Part shown: positions 50,429 through 57,719 of the stretch, piece by piece
Layout of the letters: every line of letters starts with the position of its first letter
Numbering within the stretch: position 1 is the stretch's first letter
NCBI RefSeq assembly: GCF_039534085.1
Contig: NZ_BAAAUT010000029.1
Location: 1 to 64,000 of the forward strand
Length of the DNA stretch: 64,000 nt
From: Planomonospora_B alba
GTDB taxonomy: Bacteria > Actinomycetota > Actinomycetes > Streptosporangiales > Streptosporangiaceae
Direction of reading: 5' to 3'
Program-made: the position numbers and the translations under genes
The notes under the pieces: model-generated
What the model was told of the DNA's origin: nothing
Seen by the model: the letters and a program-made list of their open reading frames with translations, nothing else
Databases searched by the model: none

Positions 50429-52107
50429 GCCGCCCTCCTCTTCTCGGTTGCCGAAAGATCTTGTCCGTCTGCTCTGGCCCGTAGCTCGTCGCGTAGGCGT
50501 CGCCAACGTTGGCGCTCGGCCACGGCCAGGAGGAGCCGCTCACCCAGCGGCCGAAGGCCGGGGTCACCGGATGGGACCGGCCGCCAGGAATAGCGGCCCG
50601 GGTCGGTCTCCTCGGTTGCCGAAAGACCGAGCGCTTCCAGGGCGAAGGCCCGCCGGTCGGCCCGGTGATCGGTCAGCGTCTTGTTCGACCACTTCCGGGA
50701 GACCAGCACCCGCCGGCCCGCGTAGCCGAGGTGTTCGGGCTTGTGCGCCTTGCCTCGACACCGGCCCGGGACCATTCCGGCACGGGCGTTCTTCGGCTGT
50801 ACGCCGTAGCGCAGCCAGTTCGCGCAGGTGGGCGAGCACGGCTCGTAGCGCAGGGCCTCGACCATCCGGGCGGCGTGCGCCTGGCGGGCCTGCTGGTCGG
50901 GATCATCGGGGTCGCCGGTGCTGACGCTCTCGCCGATCGCCTTGGTCAGGTACTTGGCGATGTATCCGATCGCCTTGTCCGCGTCCTTGGTGCCGGCCAT
51001 GATGCCGTCCGCCTTGACCTGCTCACCGAAGCGGATCACGTGCATGGGCTCGTCGTCGTCGCCGATCGCGTCCAATGCCTCATCCCAGGTCGGCAGGACC
51101 TCGCCCGTGGTCGGGTCGATGTAGTCGCCGCTCTGGCGGTCCGGGTACGGCGTGCCGTCTTCGCGTTCGGCCCGCTCCACCCAGACGGGCAGGTGCTCGC
51201 CCTCGAAGCGCACCACGTCCACCGAAGGCCACCACACCTGGTGGTAGGTGGCCGCCGCGATCTGCTTGATCTCCGCCCGCGACAGGGTGCCCCGCATGGC
51301 CATGTGCAGATGCGGCGCCAGCCGTTTCTGCGGCTCCACCGCGGCGAAGTACTGCACGTCATAGCCGGCCACCCGGCGCAGGTTCTGCACGAACCGGTCC
51401 ACCAGTCGGGCGAAGTGGATCGCGTCCCGGGCGGCGCGGGTGTAGTCGTAGGCGTCCGGATCGACCGGCACCCCGCGATCGGTCTGGATCTTGCCGTAGG
51501 AGGGCAGGGTCAGCGTGATGAACATCGACGGACGGAACCGCCTGCCGTCCCGTCCGGTGTAGGTCCGCCCGAGCGTCGTGGCGACCCTGCGTCGCCTGGG
51601 CAGGTCCGGGGCATCCTGGCGGCGGCGGGTCGAGCGCTTACGAGCCGTCGAGGCCCGACCGGTCACGCTGCCCCGCATCCCGGCGGCCCGGATCTCCGCA
51701 TCCAGACCGCGCAGCACCTCGTCATGCTCGCTGGTGTCCTCGCCGGCGGCGTGGGCGGCGTCCCGCTTGGCCTGCCAGTCAGCGCGGAACTCGATCAGCC
51801 ACCGCTGTTCCTCGGTCGGCGGCTTGGGCGGGATGACGGGTTCGGTCTCCAGGTGCCAGCCCTCGCGGCACTGGGCCATGCGCAGCAGCCGGTTCCGCTC
51901 CGCGCAGGGAGCGCACTTGCTGGCCAGGGTGGCCCCGCACGGCAGGTCGAACAGCCTGGTCTCGCCGGTGGCCTCATCCAGGCGGTACATCGGGATGGGG
52001 CGCAGGCACACGCCGTACTCGGCGGCGATCTGATCGACGACATCCCGGGCGAGCGGTTGAGCCATCCGCAGCGCCCGGGGCGTCGTCCGGTCGGTCGAGG
52101 TGGTCAC
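50425..52107 (-). CDS. RepSA-type rolling-circle replication initiator
   Basis: 560 residues from GTG 52107, close homologue of the element A Rep. CGATLASKCAPCAERNRLLRMAQCREGWHLETEP, FITLTLPSYGKI, HUH-type PHLHMAMRG at about 266-274, GYIAKYLTKAIGES at about 380 and CSPTCANWLRYGVQPKNAR are all present. The start is chosen over longer in-frame options because it overlaps the upstream stop (GTGA). Confidence 0.92.
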   Translation of the reverse strand: MTTSTDRTTPRALRMAQPLARDVVDQIAAEYGVCLRPIPMYRLDEATGETRLFDLPCGATLASKCAPCAERNRLLRMAQCREGWHLETEPVIPPKPPTEEQRWLIEFRADWQAKRDAAHAAGEDTSEHDEVLRGLDAEIRAAGMRGSVTGRASTARKRSTRRRQDAPDLPRRRRVATTLGRTYTGRDGRRFRPSMFITLTLPSYGKIQTDRGVPVDPDAYDYTRAARDAIHFARLVDRFVQNLRRVAGYDVQYFAAVEPQKRLAPHLHMAMRGTLSRAEIKQIAAATYHQVWWPSVDVVRFEGEHLPVWVERAEREDGTPYPDRQSGDYIDPTTGEVLPTWDEALDAIGDDDEPMHVIRFGEQVKADGIMAGTKDADKAIGYIAKYLTKAIGESVSTGDPDDPDQQARQAHAARMVEALRYEPCSPTCANWLRYGVQPKNARAGMVPGRCRGKAHKPEHLGYAGRRVLVSRKWSNKTLTDHRADRRAFALEALGLSATEETDPGRYSWRPVPSGDPGLRPLGERLLLAVAERQRWRRLRDELRARADGQDLSATEKRRAA

Positions 52108-52313
52108 TTGGCCGTGCTCCTGGCGGTGCTCTTGCGGGTACGGCGAGCGGGCTTGGCCGGCGCAGGCTCCGGCATGGGCTCGGGTGCGATCAGGACGAGG
52201 GACGCCTGGCCGCACTCGGTGCAGGTGATCTGCTGGGTCTCGGCGTCGAGCCAGCACGTGCCCTTGGCCTTGCAGGTCGGGCAGCGGTGCCCGGTCAGCG
52301 GTTCGGCGGTCAT
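52104..52313 (-). CDS. Small zinc-ribbon protein (69 aa)
   Basis: MTAEPLTGHRCPTCKAKGTCWLDAETQQITCTECGQASLVLI followed by a Pro/Lys/Arg-rich tail. CPTC and CTEC pairs form a zinc ribbon; the basic tail suggests nucleic-acid binding. It is coupled by overlaps to the methyltransferase upstream (ATGA) and to rep downstream (GTGA), so it is probably a replication or transfer accessory. Confidence 0.75.
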   Translation of the reverse strand: MTAEPLTGHRCPTCKAKGTCWLDAETQQITCTECGQASLVLIAPEPMPEPAPAKPARRTRKSTARSTAK

Positions 52314-53287
52314 CGAGTCACCTCCGTGCCGCACAGCGCATCCAGGACGGCGGCGGCCAGGAGCGGGGGAACGGCGTCGCCGATCTGCCGGAAGACGGTC
52401 GAGCGACGGCCCTGGAACGGGTAGTCCGGCGGGAAGCCCTGGAGCACGGCGGCCTCCTGGGCGGTGAGCTGTCGCCAGGTGTGCGCCAGGGCGTCGAGGC
52501 TGCCGACCGTCCACGAGCGGGCTTTCTCGGTCAGGGTCCAGGCGGGGCGGTCGGCGCTGAACAGGTTGCCACCGGTCCCGGCCCGGCGCATGCCGCGTGT
52601 GCGGATCTGAAGCCCCCGAGGCCATCCGAGGGCATCGGCCATGGTGACCCAGGGGCGCAACTCGGAACCGAACAGATCCGGCTGGACCGCTCCGCCTCGG
52701 TGGGTCGGTGCCGGAAGGGCGGGCAGTCGGTCGCTGTGGGCCAGCAGCAGCGCCCGCCGGCGGGACTGGGCAAGGCCGTAGTCGGCGGCGTTGACCTCCC
52801 CGCTCCAAGCCCGGTACCCGTGCTCGCGCAAGATCGCGGCGGTGTGCTCCAGCAGGGGCGCGGTGGCGGGCACGTTCTCGACGGCCACCCACTGAGGCGA
52901 CAGCGCCAGGGCGTAGCGCAGGGGCTCGACCACCAGCAGGGATCGGCGGTCGCGGCACTGCTCCACGAGTGCGGCGCGGCTGTCGCGTCCGGCGGCCAGG
53001 TCGTTCAACGCCCGGTGGCAGACGACCATGTCGGCCAGCCCGGCGCGCTTGCCCGCCGTCGAGAAGGTCTGACACGGAGACGAGGCGATCAACCCGGTCA
53101 CGCCGGCGAAGTCGGCCGGGTCGAGCGCGGAGACATCGGCGCACACGGTGGCGTGTCCGGCCGCCGTCCGGGTGGCGCACGCGGTGGGGTCGATCTCGAT
53201 CCCGAGGTCTTCCAGGCCCAGCAGGCGAAGACCGGTGGACCAGCCGCCGGGACCGGCGAACAGGTCGAGGGTTCCGGGAACGGTCAT
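52310..53287 (-). CDS. dcm: C5-cytosine DNA methyltransferase (solitary)
   Basis: 325 residues from ATG 53287 (GGGAGGTGG upstream). Motif I LDLFAGPGGWSTGL at about 6-19, motif IV SSPCQTFSTAG with the catalytic Cys at about 72, motif VI WVAVENVPA at about 140, motif VIII QSRRRALLLA at about 175 and motif X GDAVPPLLAAAVLDAL at the C-terminus. There is no restriction endonuclease beside it. It probably protects the transferring element from host restriction or marks its DNA (inference). Confidence 0.93.
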   Translation of the reverse strand: MTVPGTLDLFAGPGGWSTGLRLLGLEDLGIEIDPTACATRTAAGHATVCADVSALDPADFAGVTGLIASSPCQTFSTAGKRAGLADMVVCHRALNDLAAGRDSRAALVEQCRDRRSLLVVEPLRYALALSPQWVAVENVPATAPLLEHTAAILREHGYRAWSGEVNAADYGLAQSRRRALLLAHSDRLPALPAPTHRGGAVQPDLFGSELRPWVTMADALGWPRGLQIRTRGMRRAGTGGNLFSADRPAWTLTEKARSWTVGSLDALAHTWRQLTAQEAAVLQGFPPDYPFQGRRSTVFRQIGDAVPPLLAAAVLDALCGTEVTR

Positions 53288-53288
53288 G

Positions 53289-53525
53289 TCAGGCCACCTC
53301 CCGCCGAGCCGAGGACGCGCCCGCAGCAGAGGAGTCGCCGGCGAACTCGGCATCGGCGCACGTCTTGTGACAGGGAACCTGAGCGTCGTCACACAGGAAC
53401 GTCGGCCGGTGGCAGATCCGGCACGGCAGGCGGCGACCGCCGAGCCAGTGGTTGACGCCGTCGTCCTGGCCGGTCCAGTCGAGGAAGCCGCGCTCACGAG
53501 CCGGGGCGGGGCGCTTGCGAGCCAT
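53289..53525 (-). CDS. Small Cys/His zinc-finger protein (78 aa)
   Basis: MARKRPAPARERGFLDWTGQDDGVNHWLGGRRLPCRICHRPTFLCDDAQVPCHKTCADAEFAGD... CRIC with later CDD and PCHKTC residues suggests one zinc site. It starts 1 bp after the traB stop and ends just before dcm, so it is part of the coupled operon. No family recognised. Confidence 0.7.
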   Translation of the reverse strand: MARKRPAPARERGFLDWTGQDDGVNHWLGGRRLPCRICHRPTFLCDDAQVPCHKTCADAEFAGDSSAAGASSARREVA

Positions 53526-53526
53526 C

Positions 53527-54975
53527 TCATGCCACCTCCTCCGAAGGCACCTCGGGCAGCGCCGGCGAGGAGGCGAACTCGGCCACCATCGCGTGGATAT
53601 CGGCGTCGCAGACGTAGGCCGCCCGCACCCGCACCGGGTCCGGCGAGGTCTCCAGCCGCACGAAGCCGACGCCTGCGCCGCGCTCGGGGATCGGGGAGAT
53701 CTGATCGGCCAGCGCGCCCCGGTCGCGGGCACCTTCGCCGAGGACCATGTCCACCTGCTCCGACTCGTCCAACCGGAGCGCGATCTTGTCGGGGAACAGG
53801 TTGCGGATGCTCATGACCTCCTTGCGGGGGTCCTGGAGCGCCGCCAGCACCCCGACACCGACCGCCCGGCCCTGCGTGGTCAGCGTGGCGAGCGCGGCCT
53901 TGACCCGCTCCCGAAGGTGCTTGTCGGTCTGGTAGGCGGTCAGGAACGCCACCTCGTCCACGACCACGAGCACGAACGGGTAGGCCACGGACGGCGTGTG
54001 CGAGCGCTGGTGACCGGCGTACAGACCGGCCCGGTCGTGCATCAGCGCGACCGTCTCCTCCAGCGCATCGGCGCACTCCTCGGGAGAGGAGGCATAGCGG
54101 TGGAACAGGTCCCGGCCATAGGACAGCTCCATGAGCTTGGGATCCAGCCCGATGATCTGGACCAGTCCGGCCCGGACCGCCGGCAGCAGACCACGCACCG
54201 CAGACCAGATGATCGAGCCCTTGCCCGAACCGGTCGCACCCGCCACCAGGACATGAGTGCCGTGCAGCTTGAGCGTCCACGGCCGACCGTCCTCACGCTT
54301 ACCGACCGGCACCGCGCCCAGGTCCACCGCCGGCGGGATCGGCAGCGCCCCGATCGGGGTTGCCAGCGGATCACGACGCGGGAAGGTCAGCAGCAGCCGA
54401 CCGGCCCGCACGATCGAGACCCGGCAGGAGAGTGCGCCGAAGGCGTGCGCGAGGTGGTCGGTGCGCTTGGCCCAGTCCTCCACTGACTGACCCGACAGCA
54501 TCTTGACCGTCACCCGGTCGGTGAAGTCGTCGCAGGACACGCGCACGAGCACGGGCAGGTAGTCGCGGCCCTTCATCACCTTGGACAGGCCCGCGATGAC
54601 CATGACCGGCTGCCAGTGCCGCCGATAGATCCACATCCAGCGCCAGAAGGCCAGCAGCCGCCAGCCGGCCACGGCCAGGAACGAAGGCCGGTGCAGCAGC
54701 GCCCAGACGACCCCGAGGACGAGCACGGAGCCGACCAGGAGCCCCGCCCAGGTCCAGCCGTAGCGCACGACCACGGCCGCCGGGACGAGGAGCGAGGCGA
54801 CCGCGATCGGGTGCCGCCAGACGGTATGGACGATCCCGGCCAGGAACCGCCACACCGCGATCACGATCACCACGATCGCGGGCGTGTTGACGACGGTGGG
54901 CCGGAACACGATCGCCGTGTCCGGCGTGGTGGACACCAGATCACGGGCGGTGTCACCGGGGAGTTTGCGCAGCAT
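53527..54975 (-). CDS. TraB/FtsK-SpoIIIE-type conjugal DNA translocase
   Basis: 482 residues, the element B counterpart of 43869. Membrane helices at about 34-52 and 58-92; Walker A VAGATGSGKGSII at about 243-255; Walker B VLVVVDEVAFLTAYQ at about 335-349; then TTQGRAVGVGVLAALQDPRKE and LRLDESEQVDMVLGEGARDRGALADQISP. ATG 54975 has AGGAAGGACC upstream, after a conserved hairpin. Confidence 0.93.
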   Translation of the reverse strand: MLRKLPGDTARDLVSTTPDTAIVFRPTVVNTPAIVVIVIAVWRFLAGIVHTVWRHPIAVASLLVPAAVVVRYGWTWAGLLVGSVLVLGVVWALLHRPSFLAVAGWRLLAFWRWMWIYRRHWQPVMVIAGLSKVMKGRDYLPVLVRVSCDDFTDRVTVKMLSGQSVEDWAKRTDHLAHAFGALSCRVSIVRAGRLLLTFPRRDPLATPIGALPIPPAVDLGAVPVGKREDGRPWTLKLHGTHVLVAGATGSGKGSIIWSAVRGLLPAVRAGLVQIIGLDPKLMELSYGRDLFHRYASSPEECADALEETVALMHDRAGLYAGHQRSHTPSVAYPFVLVVVDEVAFLTAYQTDKHLRERVKAALATLTTQGRAVGVGVLAALQDPRKEVMSIRNLFPDKIALRLDESEQVDMVLGEGARDRGALADQISPIPERGAGVGFVRLETSPDPVRVRAAYVCDADIHAMVAEFASSPALPEVPSEEVA

Positions 54976-55019
54976 AAACTGAGGTCCTTCCTGATCCTTG
55001 CTGGGAACCGGGGAGATCA

Positions 55020-55054
55020 GGGGCCACCGGAAGTTGCCGCTTCACGGTGGCCCC
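55020..55054 (-). ncRNA. GAAG-CGGCAA-CTTC hairpin, B copy 1 (upstream of traB)
   Basis: Minus strand: GGGGCCACCG-T-GAAG, CGGCAA, CTTC-CGGTGGCCCC. Same loop as the A copy, stem ACC/GGT instead of GTC/GAC, with a bulged U. Followed by CTGATCTCCCCGGTTCCCAG and then the AGGAAGG site of traB. Confidence 0.7.
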
Positions 55055-55062
55055 GCTTGCTT

Positions 55063-55236
55063 CTACGACCATTTGCCGACGATCACGGGCGTGGCCCAGG
55101 ACTTCGTCTTACGGCGGTCGATGACGATGTCGCCGTTGTCCTTCAAGACCACCTCATCGGGGCGGACACCATCCGCCGCGAACTCTTGGGCGACCTGCTC
55201 TCGGATCTTCTGCTTGGCAACCTGGTTCTTGTCCAC
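55063..55236 (-). CDS. Small hypothetical protein (57 aa)
   Basis: GTG 55236 with AGGAAGG upstream: (M)DKNQVAKQKIREQVAQEFAADGVRPDEVVLKDNGDIVIDRRKTKSWATPVIVGKWS. A helix followed by beta-strands; charged and soluble. It is set between two copies of the conserved hairpin, so it may be separately controlled or processed. Not recognised. Confidence 0.65.
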   Translation of the reverse strand: MDKNQVAKQKIREQVAQEFAADGVRPDEVVLKDNGDIVIDRRKTKSWATPVIVGKWS

Positions 55237-55277
55237 TGAAAGCCCTTCCTGATCGTTGCTGGGAACCGGGGAGATCA

Positions 55278-55312
55278 AGGGCCACCGGAAGTTGCCGCTT
55301 CACGGTGGCCCC
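55278..55312 (-). ncRNA. GAAG-CGGCAA-CTTC hairpin, B copy 2
   Basis: Nearly identical to copy 1 (one change at the base of the stem), followed on the minus strand by CTCCCCGGTTCCCAGCAACG and the Shine-Dalgarno of the gene at 55236. Confidence 0.7.
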
Positions 55313-55320
55313 GCGTGATT

Positions 55321-55464
55321 TCAGGACTTGCCGTCCCGCTTGTCACCGTCCTGGCCGGCCTGCTCGGCGAGCATCCGGTCGTAGGCGTCACGGACGCTCT
55401 GCGGCTCTCCGTTCGGCCATCCGGCGTGACGCGGGATGTGGTGCACCGTGGTCTGTCGTGCCAT
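55321..55464 (-). CDS. Micro-protein (47 aa)
   Basis: ATG 55464 preceded by GAAAGGAGATC: MARQTTVHHIPRHAGWPNGE..., ending QAGQDGDKRDGKS. Hydrophilic, with no cysteines. The strong ribosome site and its place in a row of similarly spaced small genes support it; function unknown. Confidence 0.6.
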   Translation of the reverse strand: MARQTTVHHIPRHAGWPNGEPQSVRDAYDRMLAEQAGQDGDKRDGKS

Positions 55465-55547
55465 GCTGGAGATCTCCTTTCGAGGAGCCCCGGCCCGACG
55501 TTCTTGGTCGGATGGACGGGCCGGGGTCATGATCGGAACGTGTCGGC

Positions 55548-55706
55548 TCAGCGCGTGGGAAGCGTGCCGCGGCCCTTGCAGTCGGGGCACTTCGGACCGG
55601 TCTGGCGCCAGCCCTTGCCCATAGTCCAGGTCTGGGCGGAGATACGGCCCTGACCGAAGCACCGGCTGCACTGGAGCGGAGCGGGCTGCTTGAGCGGGTT
55701 CCTCAT
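55548..55706 (-). CDS. Micro zinc-ribbon protein (52 aa)
   Basis: ATG 55706 with GAAAGGACC upstream: MRNPLKQPAPLQCSRCFGQG..., then PKCPDCKGRGTLPTR. Two DnaJ-like CxxCxGxG repeats (CSRCFGQG, CPDCKGRG) predict one zinc site. Similar repeats occur in the element C micro-protein at 62566 and in the element A protein at 41392. Confidence 0.65.
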   Translation of the reverse strand: MRNPLKQPAPLQCSRCFGQGRISAQTWTMGKGWRQTGPKCPDCKGRGTLPTR

Positions 55707-55765
55707 GCCGAGGTCCTTTCGAGGAAGGGGCCGACGTTCTTGGTCGGATGGACGGCCCGGATCGG

Positions 55766-55945
55766 TCAGATAGCGCGGCAGTTCTGGGCGTGCTTGTCGG
55801 CGTCGAAACGGTATCCGTCACGCTGGTCTCCGCAGCCGGAGCACTCCCACACCCCGTAGTCGGCGAGATCGTTGACGTTCGCGCGGTGGTTCCAGGTGAC
55901 GATCTGGCCGCCTACGGTGCGGTACTTCACGGTCTTCTTGCTCAC
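55766..55945 (-). CDS. Micro zinc-finger protein (59 aa)
   Basis: GTG 55945, spaced 7 nt from AAGGAG (an ATG six bases earlier is too close): (M)SKKTVKYRTVGGQIVTWNH..., then CSGCGDQRDG and DADKHAQNCRAI. CSGC plus HAQNC gives a CCHC-like zinc site. Hairpin copy 3 lies upstream on the minus strand. Confidence 0.65.
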   Translation of the reverse strand: MSKKTVKYRTVGGQIVTWNHRANVNDLADYGVWECSGCGDQRDGYRFDADKHAQNCRAI

Positions 55946-55983
55946 GTTCATCTCCTTGTCGTTGCTGGGAACCAGGAAGATCA

Positions 55984-56018
55984 GGGGTCGTCGGAAGTTG
56001 CCGCTTCACCACGGCCCC
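55984..56018 (-). ncRNA. GAAG-CGGCAA-CTTC hairpin, B copy 3
   Basis: Minus strand: GGGGCCGTGG-T-GAAG, CGGCAA, CTTC-CGACGACCCC; two mispairs but the same loop and flanks (CTGATCTTCCTGGTTCCCAG). Upstream of the gene at 55945. Confidence 0.65.
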
Positions 56019-56028
56019 GTGGAATCGG

Positions 56029-56334
56029 TCAGCTCTTGTCGCACGCGACGGCGTTGCCGTAGGGGTGCCGTGCCCTCGGGCCGGAGGAAGGCAGTCCACG
56101 CCACCGGCGCTCGATCTCGACGGCGAAGCAGTGCGCGGCCTGGGCCAGTTCCCGGGCGAACATCACCGCTGCCGCGTCCAGCCGATCGGCCGGGATCGTG
56201 ACGGTGACCGTCGCCCTGTCCGCCGCGACCTCGAAGATCGGGGTCCGTGCCGGGTACGTCCGGCAGGTGGCCGATCCGTTCCCCTCCACATGCAGGGACG
56301 TGATCTGCCATGAGCCGTTGCCGCGCCCGGCCAT
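56029..56334 (-). CDS. Hypothetical protein (101 aa) of the transfer operon
   Basis: ATG 56334 overlaps the pra-like stop by one base. MAGRGNGSWQITSLHVEGNGSATCRTYPARTPIFEVAADRATVTVTIPADRLDAAAVMFARELAQAAHCFAVEIERRW: beta-strands then a long helix, the same layout as the element A protein at 43478. Conserved position suggests a shared but unknown transfer role. Confidence 0.7.
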   Translation of the reverse strand: MAGRGNGSWQITSLHVEGNGSATCRTYPARTPIFEVAADRATVTVTIPADRLDAAAVMFARELAQAAHCFAVEIERRWRGLPSSGPRARHPYGNAVACDKS

Positions 56335-56744
56335 CACGCCGCGTCCTTGCCGGCCGCCGGGGTCTGCTTGACGCTGTGGGGCTTGACGATCGCCGTCGCG
56401 CGCAACGAGTAGGCCATGCGACCCCGGTCGTTGACGTACGGCGTGACCGTCAGGCCCTCGAACTCCACGAACTCGAACGGCTGCCCGGTCGGCGGCACCG
56501 GCTGGACCGGAGCCAGGATCTTCACGGTCGTCTCCCGGGAGCGACCGGTCAGCTCGGGGTCCATGTCCATGACCCGGCACTGGAAGACCCGCAGGCCCGT
56601 CGCCTTGTCGATCGCGGGAGTCCGCCGCTTGGTCTTCTCGTCGTAGTCCTGGGCCTCAACGATCGAGTCCGGGACCAGATTGCAGCCGTTCGGGAAAACG
56701 TCCTCGAACCTCACGCTGAAGCGTGTTCCACCCTTGAGAGCCAC
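56334..56744 (-). CDS. Pra-like replication/integration/excision activator
   Basis: 136 residues from GTG 56744 (GTGGAGG upstream): ...FSVRFEDVFPNGCNLVPDSIVEAQDYDE...VFQCRVMDMDPELTGRSRETTVKILAPVQPVPPTGQPFEFVEFEGLTVTPYVNDRGRMAYSLRATAI. Clearly homologous to the element A protein at 43056, but diverged. Located directly behind the GntR operators. Confidence 0.85.
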   Translation of the reverse strand: MALKGGTRFSVRFEDVFPNGCNLVPDSIVEAQDYDEKTKRRTPAIDKATGLRVFQCRVMDMDPELTGRSRETTVKILAPVQPVPPTGQPFEFVEFEGLTVTPYVNDRGRMAYSLRATAIVKPHSVKQTPAAGKDAA

Positions 56745-56799
56745 TGCTCTGCCTCCACTGTTGGGACCTCGGCCGATCCGAGGTCTCTACTAGGCGTCT

Positions 56800-56851
56800 A
56801 CTCGACTAGAGGAGTTATCGCCTGACTCCTTTATGACTCCTCTAGACGAGT
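56800..56851. promoter_or_regulatory. Operator pair for the element B GntR repressor
   Basis: ACTCGACTAGAGGAGT (56800-56815) and ACTCCTCTAGACGAGT (56836-56851) are near inverted copies (one mismatch), each with an internal CTAG- or CTCTAGA-centred dyad. Same place as the A operators, but a different sequence. Confidence 0.75.
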
Positions 56852-56861
56852 CCGTCAAGCC

Positions 56862-57647
56862 CTATCGGGCGGGAAGTTCGTACGAGAGCACGTAGGCATC
56901 GCTGGACATCACGGTGTCGCACACCTCCACGGCACGGCCCTCCGTCGTGTAAGCCGTACGGATCAGGTGAAAGACCGGCACGCCGGGGGCGAGTTTGAGG
57001 GCTCTCGCCTCATCGCGGAGCGGCATCCGGGAGCGGATCTCCTCCATGTAGTGATCTAGCTGGAAGCCCATCTCTTCCAATCGCCTATAGATTCCCCCCG
57101 GCCCGCTGTCCGGTTGGGCGATCTGCGTACCTCTGGCGATCTCAGCGGGGATGTAGGAGGTCGCGATCTCGACCGGTCGGCCGTTGATCAGGTATCGGCG
57201 AGAGCGGACGATCACACAATCCTCAGTCGTCAGCTTGAGCCGTTCGGCCACGTCCGGAGATGCGTTCTCTTCCGTGATCTTTATGGAATCGACGGAGGGC
57301 TTACCGCCTGCACCCTCGGTCTCCGCGATGAACGCCGCCTTGCCCTGCTCGCGATGCCGGCGCGCGAACCGGTCGGAGGCCAGACGCCGAACCGGAGGGT
57401 GAGAACGGACGAAGACTCCACGCCCGTGTTCGGCCACGGTCAGGCCCTCACTCTGGAGGACCTGGAGCGCATTTCGGATGGTCATCCGGGCAACGCCGTA
57501 GTGCTGCATGAGCTGCGTCTCTGAGGGCACCTTGTCACCCTGATGGAGCTTGCCGCGTTCGATCGCATCCCGGAGGTGGTCGGCTATCTGGCGGAAAACG
57601 GCCCGGTCGCTGATCGGGTCCAGATCTGGCAGGGACAGCTCCGCCAC
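56862..57647 (-). CDS. GntR/HutC-family repressor (KorSA-like)
   Basis: 261 residues from GTG 57647 (GAGGAG 6 nt upstream; TTG 57653 also possible). HTH at about 17-82 (RAVFRQIADHLRDAIERGKLHQGDKVPSETQLMQHYGVARMTIRNALQVLQSEGLTVAEHGRGVFV) and UTRA domain at about 105-258 (CVIVRSRRYLINGRPVEIATSYIPAEIA). Same arrangement as in A, next to different operators, so the two repressors may be orthogonal. Confidence 0.9.
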   Translation of the reverse strand: MAELSLPDLDPISDRAVFRQIADHLRDAIERGKLHQGDKVPSETQLMQHYGVARMTIRNALQVLQSEGLTVAEHGRGVFVRSHPPVRRLASDRFARRHREQGKAAFIAETEGAGGKPSVDSIKITEENASPDVAERLKLTTEDCVIVRSRRYLINGRPVEIATSYIPAEIARGTQIAQPDSGPGGIYRRLEEMGFQLDHYMEEIRSRMPLRDEARALKLAPGVPVFHLIRTAYTTEGRAVEVCDTVMSSDAYVLSYELPAR

Positions 57648-57664
57648 GGCCAACTCCTCAACTC

Positions 57665-57678
57665 GTACATACGTGTAC
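57665..57678. promoter_or_regulatory. Small dyad in the gntR/Nudix divergent promoter
   Basis: GTACA-TACG-TGTAC lies 18 bp from the gntR start and 42 bp from the Nudix start. It may be an autoregulatory site or part of a promoter. Confidence 0.35.
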
Positions 57679-57719
57679 TACAGTCGAGGATATCGACCAG
57701 CCCCGCCGGAGGTAATCCG

